From an uncultured Bartonella sp. (lineage in GTDB: Bacteria > Pseudomonadota > Alphaproteobacteria > Rhizobiales > Rhizobiaceae): DNA of 14,632 bases. Made by a program: the position numbers and the translations under genes. The stretch spans positions 1 through 14,632 of the forward strand of contig CALTWN010000024.1 of the NCBI GenBank assembly GCA_943913205.1. The letters run 5' to 3'. The notes under the pieces are model-generated. The model saw nothing but the letters and a program-made list of their open reading frames with translations, did not search any database and had not been told where the DNA came from. Below are positions 7,322 to 14,607 of the stretch, in pieces (position 1 is the stretch's first letter; each line of letters starts with the position of its first letter).

Positions 7322-8313
7322 AGCCAAATTTAAATTTGCGTTTATGTATGCCAAATGGTTTTTGTGCAGGGGTAGAGCGTGCTATACATATAGTAGTATT
7401 GGCTTTGAAAAAATATTCAGCTCCTGTTTATGTTCGTCATGAAATTGTACATAATAAATATGTAGTAAAGGCCCTTGAACAAAAAGGAGCCGTATTTATT
7501 GAAGATCTTACCGAAATACCAGTTGATAAGCGCGATAGACCAGTTATTTTTTCTGCTCATGGTGTGCCACAATATGTGCATAAAGACGCAGAGGCAAAAA
7601 ATTTATTTTATTTAGATGCTACCTGCCCGCTAGTTTCTAAGGTACATAAACAAGCTATACGACACCAAAGATTGGGTAGGCATATTTTACTTATAGGGCA
7701 TGAGGGGCACCCAGAGGTTATAGGAACTATGGGCCAAGTTTCGCCAGATTGTATAACGCTTATTAAAAATTTAGACGATGCTATGAGTTTTACTCCTTAT
7801 GATGCGCAGAATTTAGGATATGTTACGCAAACAACACTTTCATTAGAAGATACCAAAGCTATTATTGACGTTTTAAAACATAGATTTCCATATATTGCAG
7901 AGCCTGCTGCTCAATCTATATGTTATGCCACCACTAACCGACAAGAAGCTGTGAAAATAGCTGCAAAAAATTGTGATTTTTTTATTATTATTGGTTCGCC
8001 AAATTCTTCTAACTCTAAGCGGTTGGTTGAGGTAGCTGCGCGTAACGGTGCAAGCAAAACTTTATTGATGGAAAATTTACAAGATGTTAATTGGGACGAA
8101 ATAAGTGGGGCAAAAATAGTAGCTATTTCGGCCGGTGCTTCAGCACCACAAATTTTACTTAATAAGCTTATAGAAGCTTTTGAGGATAGATATAAAATAT
8201 ATTTTGAAATAGTTGAGACAACAAAAGAGGACCAAAAATTTTTATTAAGCAGTGAATTACGCGATATGGAATTAACTGCTCAGGACATGGAATTTTTAAA
8301 TGGGCGAGCTTAA
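7318..8313 (+). CDS. ispH: 4-hydroxy-3-methylbut-2-enyl diphosphate reductase
   Basis: IspH (LytB) performs the last step of the MEP pathway, reducing HMBPP to isopentenyl and dimethylallyl diphosphate with an iron-sulfur cluster. The 331-aa protein has the three cluster cysteines C16 (NGFCAGV), C103 (DATCPLV) and C202 (SICYATTN). Substrate-binding segments are present too: VRHEIVHN at 39-46, FSAHGV at 78-83, GHEGHPEVIGTMGQ at 127-140, VTQTTLS at 169-175 and GSPNSSNSKRL further on. ATG 7318 overlaps the ctaB stop, and an AGGA at 7306-7309 gives a normal ribosome-binding distance. It overlaps rnhA by 14 bases. In many rhizobia ispH is followed by thrB and then rnhA (from memory); thrB is absent here. 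With dxs upstream, the first and last enzymes of the pathway lie about 4 kb apart. Confidence 0.97.
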   Translation: MKPNLNLRLCMPNGFCAGVERAIHIVVLALKKYSAPVYVRHEIVHNKYVVKALEQKGAVFIEDLTEIPVDKRDRPVIFSAHGVPQYVHKDAEAKNLFYLDATCPLVSKVHKQAIRHQRLGRHILLIGHEGHPEVIGTMGQVSPDCITLIKNLDDAMSFTPYDAQNLGYVTQTTLSLEDTKAIIDVLKHRFPYIAEPAAQSICYATTNRQEAVKIAAKNCDFFIIIGSPNSSNSKRLVEVAARNGASKTLLMENLQDVNWDEISGAKIVAISAGASAPQILLNKLIEAFEDRYKIYFEIVETTKEDQKFLLSSELRDMELTAQDMEFLNGRA

Positions 8314-8773
8314 GCATATTACAATATATACTGATGGCGCTTGCTCAGGTAATCCTGGAGTAGGGGGTTGGGGTGCTATTTTAATTTGGAAGCATCATAA
8401 ACGTGAAATTTGTGGCGGCTGTGAATATACTACAAATAATCAGATGGAGCTAACAGCTGCAATAAAAGCTATAGAATCTGTGAAAGAAAAAAGCAAAATA
8501 GATTTATATACCGATTCAGCTTATGTAAAAGATGGTATAACAAAATATATGTTTAATTGGCTAAAGAATGGTTGGAAAACTGCTGCAAAAAAGCCCTTAA
8601 AAAATGTAGAATTATGGCAAAATTTACATCAATTAAAACAGCAGCATGATATTAGCTGGCATTGGGTAAAGGGACATAATGGCTTTGCTATGAATGAGCG
8701 TGCTGATGAGTTGGCGCGGATGGCTGTTAAAGAAATACAGCAAAAATTACAAAATAAAATTTCCGTAAATTGA
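8300..8773 (+). CDS. rnhA: Ribonuclease HI
   Basis: RNase HI cuts the RNA strand of RNA-DNA hybrids, removing primers and R-loops. The 157-aa protein (E. coli 155) has the complete DEDD active site: D12 in YTDGACSGNPG, E50 in NNQMELTA, D72 in YTDSAYV and D136 in NERADELA, plus H126 in WVKGHNG. The basic handle region around residues 84-101 (NWLKNGWKTAAKKPLK) is present. The start lies inside ispH (14-base overlap), with a GGA at 8289-8291 as a modest ribosome-binding site. Its last 27 bases overlap the end of the oppositely oriented DsbD-like gene, so there is no room for a conventional terminator between the two. Confidence 0.96.
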   Translation: MGELKHITIYTDGACSGNPGVGGWGAILIWKHHKREICGGCEYTTNNQMELTAAIKAIESVKEKSKIDLYTDSAYVKDGITKYMFNWLKNGWKTAAKKPLKNVELWQNLHQLKQQHDISWHWVKGHNGFAMNERADELARMAVKEIQQKLQNKISVN

Positions 8774-9529
8774 AGAATTAGCGCTTACAAAATTATAGTG
8801 GATGGCATCACCTTTTTTAAAAGATGAAGAACTACTTACAGTAAATAAAGCACTATTATCGTCAACTTTTACAATTTTAGGAATGTTAAATTCTATTGTA
8901 TTACTGTCTAAAAATAATTGTGGTTCTTTTATATTGTTTTGGGTAAAGCACATTACAATATTGTTATTTTTAATTTTAAAATATTTTAGCTCTTTGGTAG
9001 CGGGTTTAGGTAAAGAAGCAAAAGCCTCTTTTATGAGCACTTGTTCAGTAAAGTCTGTATTATGTAGATCTTGCTCACTAAAGTTAAAATCAAAATCTAA
9101 TGGGATGCACATGTTACCACAAAAACCTACTAGCGCCATTCCGCTAATATTATTAGATTTAGTGTTATTTATTTTTGTTATTTCAATTGGTAAAAAAACA
9201 TGTCCCTCATAAATATTATCCCAATCGTTGTAATATTTATATAAGCTAGGAGTGGGGTAGAATATTTCGGCTTTAAAATTTTTTTGTACGGTTATATTAG
9301 ATTTTATACCGCTTGAACCTGGATTTCTCCAAAAAGTTTTCCATCCAGGTTTTAGATCTATTTCTATAGCTCCTTTGTAAATATTCTCTTGACTATCGGC
9401 TTGTAAAATCAAACGCGTTCTTCCTCCCATACTAGAATGCCACGGGGTTGTTTGGGCGTGCGCTTTATGATAGGTAAAAATAAAAAAAATAACTAGTAAA
9501 CTTATAATAGCAATAGGGTTTGTAGACAT
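8747..9529 (-). CDS. Secreted protein with a stand-alone DsbD N-terminal (disulfide-reductase) domain
   Basis: The 260-aa protein starts with a hydrophobic signal segment (residues 6-20) and an AHA site at 23-25, so it is probably cleaved by signal peptidase I and periplasmic. The mature part resembles the periplasmic alpha domain of DsbD, which passes electrons to periplasmic thiol proteins. It has GGRTRL near 35-40, DLKPGWKTFWRNPGSSGI at 58-75, YEGHVFLPIEI at 107-117, and GFCGNMCIPLDF at 135-146, whose C137 and C141 would be the redox pair. The membrane and C-terminal thioredoxin domains of full DsbD are absent, as in similar stand-alone rhizobial proteins. Its ATG lies one base after the stop of the RgsP-like gene, so the two are surely co-transcribed. 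No electron donor for it is encoded in the window. The family call is fairly secure; the substrate is unknown. Confidence 0.8.
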   Translation of the reverse strand: MSTNPIAIISLLVIFFIFTYHKAHAQTTPWHSSMGGRTRLILQADSQENIYKGAIEIDLKPGWKTFWRNPGSSGIKSNITVQKNFKAEIFYPTPSLYKYYNDWDNIYEGHVFLPIEITKINNTKSNNISGMALVGFCGNMCIPLDFDFNFSEQDLHNTDFTEQVLIKEAFASLPKPATKELKYFKIKNNNIVMCFTQNNIKEPQLFLDSNTIEFNIPKIVKVDDNSALFTVSSSSSFKKGDAIHYNFVSANSSIYGNFIL

Positions 9530-9530
9530 A

Positions 9531-12392
9531 TTAGTTTCTTTTTTCTATCCATTTTATCAACTCATTTATATTCAGGGGCTCTGTAAAAATCAAGCTTTGC
9601 ACATAATCGCAACCTAAATCAGCTAAAAAGCTTGCTTCTTCTTGAGTATCAACCCCCACCGCTATAGTTTTATAGCCCAAAGAATGTGCAATATCAATTG
9701 TGCTTTTTAATAATATAATAGCTTGATTATTATGTTCGTGCATTAATATTTTATCAAATTTAACAAAACTAAAAGGATAATAAGCTAAGTAAGAGATTGA
9801 GGAGCCTACTGCGCTAAAATGATCTATTCCTAGTTTAAAACCTAAATCTTTAAAACCATCTAATAAAGCGGCGGATTGTTCTGGTTTTTCAGATAATACC
9901 GGCTCAGATATTTCAAAAATTAGGTTTGAAGTATCTATAGGGTAGCGTAATAATATAGATTTTATATCATCTATAAAATCTTGATGCAATAAATCGCAGC
10001 TATTGAGATTTATAGATATAAAATAATTTTCTTTAGCAAATTTTTCTTGTAAAATTAACATGTCTTTGGCAATAGTTTTAAATGTAAATTGCCCGACAAG
10101 CTTAGATAAACCTGTTGTTTCAGCGCATGAAATAAAGTCGGGTATAGAAATTTCGCCATATTGAGGGTGTTGCCATATAGTATAGCTCTCAAAGCCAATA
10201 AGCTCACTATCTGCAAAACTAAGAATAGGGTGGTAAATTACGCGCAACTCGCCCCGTTCTATAGCAAGGGGTAGATCTTCACTTAAACTATTTAGGCTAG
10301 AGCTTAAAGACTTTAAGTTAGGCTCAAATAATTCGATAGTATTGCCCCCATGGCGTTTTGCACTTGTCATAGCCAGCTCGGTATTTGCTAAAATTTCTTT
10401 GGCATTATAATTTTGATGTCTAAGATTATATATACCTATAGAGCAATTTAGTTTTATGCTTTTTTCACCCATTGTTAAAGGGGATTTAGCTGTTTTTTTA
10501 AGTAAATCTATTGTTTCAGCAATTTCTTTAGAATTTGTAGGCGACATTAAAATTGCTGCAAATCTATCAGCTTTTAAATGTGTAAGTGTGTCTTCTGGTT
10601 TAATAATTCGGCTAAATCTTTTAGCCATTATAAGTAAAAACTGATTACCAATATTATAACCATGATTTTGATTCACACTACGAAAATTATCAAAATCTAT
10701 AATGATAACAACGGGATTTATATTTTTATAAATATGAGATAAATTTATTAAATTTTGCAATCTATCTATAAATAAATTGCGGTTTGGTAATCTGGTTAAA
10801 TTGTCGTAGGTAGTATCTTTAAGAAACTGTTCTTGTACTTTTTTAAACTCATTGATATTAGATAAAATGCCTATGCAATTTGTTAAATCACCATCTTTAT
10901 CTACTACAGCGCGCGCGCGTAAATTAAACCAATGATAGTTATTGTCGCTACTTCGAATACGGAAGATTTGATCTATTTTGCCTCTTTTTTTTTCCATCAT
11001 AAGATCAATATAAGCCGTGAATAAATTGCGGTCATTTATATGTAGGGCTGATATAAAATTTTGTAAACATCCTGTAATTTTTTTTGCATTAGCGCCTAAA
11101 AAATTTTCTAAATTAGGCTGTATGTGCAAATTATTGCGCTGCACATCCCAGTCCCAAATAATATCGCCAGAAGCTTGCACAGCAAGAGCGCTGCTTTCGG
11201 CGTAAGAAAAAATACCTTGGTGAAAAGTGCTAGTAGCAAAAACATCTTGCAAAATAGTAAAGCTAATTAATAATACTAGCAGCACAAGCCCGCCGCTCAA
11301 TGCTGGTTCAATAATATCATTATCAATATAGCCCATGGTGCAAGTATACATAGCTATACTCCACAAAATTAAAAGTAACCAAGTAGGAACAATTAAAATT
11401 GCACGATTAAATTTTTTATAAATTAAATAACCTATTAATATTGTACCTATAAAGGTAGTTATACCTATAATAATACGAGCTATGGTTGCTATAAAAACAG
11501 GATGTGTGATAGAAAATACAAATAAGCCAGTTAGGCAGGCTATTATTAACGTAATTGCGTATATTAATTTATAATGCCAAGAATAAACATTAAGATAAGC
11601 TAATAAAAAAATTATAAGAGAAGCAGACAGTGAAACTTCAATAGCTGCGCGCCATATAGGTTCTGAAGAGGTGCTTATAGCTATTATTTTATTTAAAAAA
11701 TGAAAATCTAAGCCAATATAAGCCACACTTGCCCAAGCAAACATGGCTATTGCCGGGAAAACAAATGTACCACGTACAAAAAATAACATGCTTAAAAATA
11801 AAGCTAATAATACTGCAATGCCTAATAAAATGCCTTGGTAAAATGTAAAAGAATTTTGTGTATTTTTATATGCGTCTATTTGCCATAAATATATCGGAGG
11901 TAGTTTATTTGAGGTTAATTCTGCAACATAGGTAATTATAGAGCCTGGTTTTATCTTTAAATAAAAAATATCGCTATCATAGCTTTTCTTGCGCTCAAGC
12001 GCTAGCCCTTCAGATGGGGTAATTTTTACTATACGTGTAGCACCTAAATCTGGTTTAATTATTTTAGAGCCAATTAAACGATAATGTGGTGTAACTAATA
12101 GCCTTTCAATAGGTTCGCTTGTTGTATTTGCTATATAAAATACGGCCCAATTATAAGGTTGTCCTTTGGCATGTATTTTAACAGCTTGCACATCTTCGCG
12201 GCGGGCTGTGCCATCAGAGCCGGGTGGGGTTGGTACGTTACTTAAAACATCTTCAGGGGTTTGATAAATTTCAACAGCCCTTGACACATCCAACGCAATA
12301 TCTTGCGATGAAAGCTTAATAAGCTCGCGCGCATTTACAGTTATACAACTTGCGAGCGTAAATATAATTGTTAAGATTATTCTTTTGTGCAT
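9531..12392 (-). CDS. rgsP: RgsP-like 7TM receptor with PAS, degenerate GGDEF and altered EAL domains
   Basis: The 953-aa protein has a signal sequence (1-21), a periplasmic region (about 22-182) and seven membrane segments (about 184-206, 209-229, 247-268, 274-294, 300-324, 331-352, 364-386), matching the 7TMR-DISM layout. A cytoplasmic PAS domain (400-515), a GGDEF domain (about 525-690) and an EAL domain (705-950) follow. This order matches RgsP, which in Sinorhizobium promotes unipolar growth together with the cell-wall protein RgsM (recalled literature). The GGDEF motif is K607-A-D-R-F611, so it cannot be a cyclase. In the EAL domain E735, N795, E827, D857, K878 and Q932 are kept, but the second Asp of DDFG is H858 and the catalytic Glu of EGVE is V912, so phosphodiesterase activity is doubtful. 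LASC at 13-16 is a possible lipobox. It lies 52 bases after the M16 gene and one base before the DsbD-like gene. The domain call is firm; the rgsP name rests on architecture. Confidence 0.8.
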   Translation of the reverse strand: MHKRIILTIIFTLASCITVNARELIKLSSQDIALDVSRAVEIYQTPEDVLSNVPTPPGSDGTARREDVQAVKIHAKGQPYNWAVFYIANTTSEPIERLLVTPHYRLIGSKIIKPDLGATRIVKITPSEGLALERKKSYDSDIFYLKIKPGSIITYVAELTSNKLPPIYLWQIDAYKNTQNSFTFYQGILLGIAVLLALFLSMLFFVRGTFVFPAIAMFAWASVAYIGLDFHFLNKIIAISTSSEPIWRAAIEVSLSASLIIFLLAYLNVYSWHYKLIYAITLIIACLTGLFVFSITHPVFIATIARIIIGITTFIGTILIGYLIYKKFNRAILIVPTWLLLILWSIAMYTCTMGYIDNDIIEPALSGGLVLLVLLISFTILQDVFATSTFHQGIFSYAESSALAVQASGDIIWDWDVQRNNLHIQPNLENFLGANAKKITGCLQNFISALHINDRNLFTAYIDLMMEKKRGKIDQIFRIRSSDNNYHWFNLRARAVVDKDGDLTNCIGILSNINEFKKVQEQFLKDTTYDNLTRLPNRNLFIDRLQNLINLSHIYKNINPVVIIIDFDNFRSVNQNHGYNIGNQFLLIMAKRFSRIIKPEDTLTHLKADRFAAILMSPTNSKEIAETIDLLKKTAKSPLTMGEKSIKLNCSIGIYNLRHQNYNAKEILANTELAMTSAKRHGGNTIELFEPNLKSLSSSLNSLSEDLPLAIERGELRVIYHPILSFADSELIGFESYTIWQHPQYGEISIPDFISCAETTGLSKLVGQFTFKTIAKDMLILQEKFAKENYFISINLNSCDLLHQDFIDDIKSILLRYPIDTSNLIFEISEPVLSEKPEQSAALLDGFKDLGFKLGIDHFSAVGSSISYLAYYPFSFVKFDKILMHEHNNQAIILLKSTIDIAHSLGYKTIAVGVDTQEEASFLADLGCDYVQSLIFTEPLNINELIKWIEKRN

Positions 12393-12444
12393 TTGCGCAA
12401 TAAATCCGTAATATAATTATGGATGTATAATAGCTTAGTTTATT

Positions 12445-13710
12445 TTACTGTGCTAGCAAATTGCTTAATTCTTCTGTTGATAGTAAATTTTCAACTGGTC
12501 CTACAGCGGCTATGCTAGGTTTTGAGTTAAAAAATATCTTCTCGCTTAATTTTTTTATATCTGTAATGGTAATATTATCAATTTCTTTAAAAATTTGCTG
12601 GTTAGAAAGTATTTCACCATAAGTTAAAAGCTGTCTTGCAATAGTTGGCGCTCGAGCAGATGAGCTTTCGTGCGACATTATTATAGCAGCTTTATATTGT
12701 GCTACAGCGCGTTTTAACTCATTTTCGCTTATATCATTTGTTAATAATTGTATTTCTTTTACTATAGTTTTTATAAGTTGTTCTAAGCCCTCTTTGTTTG
12801 TAGATGCAGAAATACCAAAAATACCATTATCGCTAAATCCCCAATGAAAAGCATAAATAGAGTAGCACAAACCAAGTTTTTCTCTAATATTTTGAAAAAG
12901 CCGTGAAGACATTCCGCCGCCAAGAATAAGTGATAAAAGCTGCGCCGTATAAAAATGAGGCTGCAAATATGTACATCCCTCAAACCCCATTACAATTTGT
13001 GCATCCATAAGAGGGCGGGGGTCTATTATTCTACCGCCAATATATTCAGCAGGCTTAATTTGATGTTTTTCTTGTTTTTGTGGCAGCTTGCCTAAATATT
13101 TTTCAATTGATTTTACAAATTTATCGTGGTCAACTGCCCCAACACCTGCGAAAACCATATTTTCAGCATAGTAATGTTTTGCCATAAAGTTTTTAAAATC
13201 TTTAGGTTGAAATGTTTGCAAGCTTTGTGCTGTACCAAGAATGGGGCGTCCGATAGCTTGGTCTTTGAAAGCTACCTGCATAAAATGGTCAAAAATTATG
13301 TCAGAAGGGTTGTCATTATTGGAGCCGATTTCCTGTAATACAACGTGCTTTTCTTTTTCTAATTCTTGGCTATCAAAAACAGGGTTGCAAATTATATCTG
13401 ATAAAATTTCAACAGCTAAATCCGTATCTTTTGGTAAAATATGTGAAAAATAACCGGTAATTTCTACGCTGGTACTAGCATTAATTTCTCCACCAACATC
13501 TTCTATTTCTTGCGCGATATCGCGTGCGCTTCGTTTTTTTGTGCCTTTAAAAGCCATATGTTCTAACATATGAGCTAAGCCATGCTCGGCTATAGATTCA
13601 TTGCGTGACCCCGATTTTATCCATAAGCCAGTAGTTACACTTTCGCTTTCTAGAATTTTTTGAGTGGCTATAGTTAAACCATTATTTAAACGTGTAGTTA
13701 TTACTTTCAT
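12445..13710 (-). CDS. M16 family zinc metallopeptidase (processing-peptidase-like)
   Basis: This is an inverzincin peptidase related to the beta subunit of the mitochondrial processing peptidase. From ATG 13710 it is 421 aa, with zinc ligands H47 and H51 and catalytic E50 in HMLEHMAFKGT, and the third ligand E127 (LQEIG) exactly 76 residues after H51. The second half has the usual glycine-rich GGGMSSRLFQNIREKLGL segment. An in-frame GTG at 13719 would add three residues. I chose the ATG because AGGTG stands about seven bases before it and because it gives the standard KVITTRLNNGLTIATQ N-terminus. No signal peptide is seen, so the enzyme is probably cytosolic. It lies 70 bases after the HAD gene, on the same strand, with the RgsP-like gene following. 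In rhizobia an M16 gene often follows thrC (from memory), which is absent here. The substrate is unknown. Confidence 0.92.
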   Translation of the reverse strand: MKVITTRLNNGLTIATQKILESESVTTGLWIKSGSRNESIAEHGLAHMLEHMAFKGTKKRSARDIAQEIEDVGGEINASTSVEITGYFSHILPKDTDLAVEILSDIICNPVFDSQELEKEKHVVLQEIGSNNDNPSDIIFDHFMQVAFKDQAIGRPILGTAQSLQTFQPKDFKNFMAKHYYAENMVFAGVGAVDHDKFVKSIEKYLGKLPQKQEKHQIKPAEYIGGRIIDPRPLMDAQIVMGFEGCTYLQPHFYTAQLLSLILGGGMSSRLFQNIREKLGLCYSIYAFHWGFSDNGIFGISASTNKEGLEQLIKTIVKEIQLLTNDISENELKRAVAQYKAAIIMSHESSSARAPTIARQLLTYGEILSNQQIFKEIDNITITDIKKLSEKIFFNSKPSIAAVGPVENLLSTEELSNLLAQ

Positions 13711-13780
13711 GCTTTGCACCTAGAGCTGTTACAATATATAGATATTTAAAATATGAATATAATCAATAGATTGAGTTGTT

Positions 13781-14470
13781 TTAATCATCTTTCCATTCTT
13801 GCAGTGCTTTTATTATAATTGGTAATTCACTATGGTCTGCGTAAACAGTTTCACTGCCAGCTTCAGATAATATATTGCTATGTTTTTGATAAGTGTGTGA
13901 GCCCCCTGTAAAGCCAACTACTCGCATACCGGCTTTTTTAGCTGCTAAAATTCCCGGTACAGAATCCTCAATAACCAGACAATGTTGTGGTTCAACCTTA
14001 TATTTAAGAGCCGCGCATAAAAATACATTTGGGTCTGGCTTTAGCTTTTTTGTACCTATATCTGGTGCTGCAAAAATTTTAGATTCAAATAAATCATATA
14101 TATCTAACTGTTTTAATATTAGTGTAATATCATCAGTTGTAGAATTTGAACAGATGCAATATTCTATATTAATTTTTTTTATAGCTTCTGTTGCATCTTT
14201 AATAATATTTAGCTCGTTTGGTATGGCATCTATAAAGTTTTGCCGCATTTTATCTAATAAATTAGCAGAAAAACAGCACTCAGTTTTCTTTTCTAAATCT
14301 TTTAAAATATCTTTAAAAACATAACCAGAATATTGTTCGCTAAGTTCTTGTGCTGTAATTTTATATCCGGCTTCGTTAATTAAATTTGCGGCTATTTTAC
14401 AGCTAAGATATTCTGAATCTACCAACACGCCATCAAAATCAAAAATAACCAAATTTATAGGGTATAGCAT
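13781..14470 (-). CDS. HAD-superfamily phosphatase (phosphoglucomutase/phosphoglycolate-phosphatase-like)
   Basis: This 229-aa protein is a subfamily IA haloacid-dehalogenase-like hydrolase that probably removes phosphate from a small metabolite. All four motifs are present: nucleophile D11 and D13 in FDFDGVLVDSE, S108 in ICSNST, K144 in KLKPDPNVF, and E168-D169 in VIEDSVPGILAA. Residues 15-85 form the helical cap that determines specificity. The GFTGGSHTY segment at 186-194 is typical of a group of alphaproteobacterial relatives. Sequence alone does not separate phosphoglycolate phosphatase, sugar-phosphate phosphatase and beta-phosphoglucomutase-like activities, so I give no symbol. An AGGAAG six bases before ATG 14470 is a good ribosome-binding site, and a promoter is predicted upstream. 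It is the first gene of the - strand block. Confidence 0.9.
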   Translation of the reverse strand: MLYPINLVIFDFDGVLVDSEYLSCKIAANLINEAGYKITAQELSEQYSGYVFKDILKDLEKKTECCFSANLLDKMRQNFIDAIPNELNIIKDATEAIKKINIEYCICSNSTTDDITLILKQLDIYDLFESKIFAAPDIGTKKLKPDPNVFLCAALKYKVEPQHCLVIEDSVPGILAAKKAGMRVVGFTGGSHTYQKHSNILSEAGSETVYADHSELPIIIKALQEWKDD

Positions 14471-14607
14471 TTAACTTCCTGAAATTATTATAAAGGCTAA
14501 GATTGTACATTTTTATAATTTTATTAGCAAGTTTTAACAAAATATTCACCTTATTGTATCAAATTTTAAATTCAATAACAGAATTTTAAATAAGGTTTAT
14601 TTTGGCT
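14471..14607. other. Divergent intergenic region between the HAD gene and the gene entering at the right edge
   Basis: This 137-base AT-rich stretch is the longest gene-free segment fully inside the window. It holds the predicted - strand promoter described separately. On the + strand TTAACA (14534-14539) and TATCAA (14557-14562) are 17 bases apart and could serve the rightward gene, but they match consensus poorly. I see no strong hairpin, operator-like palindrome or small open reading frame. Confidence 0.5.
14502..14530 (-). promoter_or_regulatory. Predicted sigma-70-type promoter for the HAD gene and possibly the - strand block
   Basis: Read on the - strand, TTGCTA (14525-14530) and TACAAT (14502-14507) are exactly 17 bases apart, the ideal spacing. 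Transcription would start near 14495, giving a leader of about 25 bases that contains the AGGAAG ribosome-binding site of the HAD gene. The -35 hexamer is identical to that of the predicted fabI promoter. AT richness makes chance matches possible, but both boxes and the spacing are good. Confidence 0.5.

Noticed and set aside
8802..9212. Open frame of 136 codons on the + strand opposite the DsbD-like gene
   Set aside because: The - strand frame has a signal peptide and DsbD motifs and joins tightly to its neighbour; the + strand frame is an antisense shadow in AT-rich DNA.
12393..12400. Palindrome TTGCGCAA directly before the RgsP-like start codon
   Set aside because: An 8-base palindrome with no second copy or recognised operator match nearby is not enough to call a regulatory site.
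13893..14324. Open frame of 143 codons on the + strand opposite the HAD gene
   Set aside because: It is antisense to a gene with all four HAD motifs and has no recognisable features of its own.
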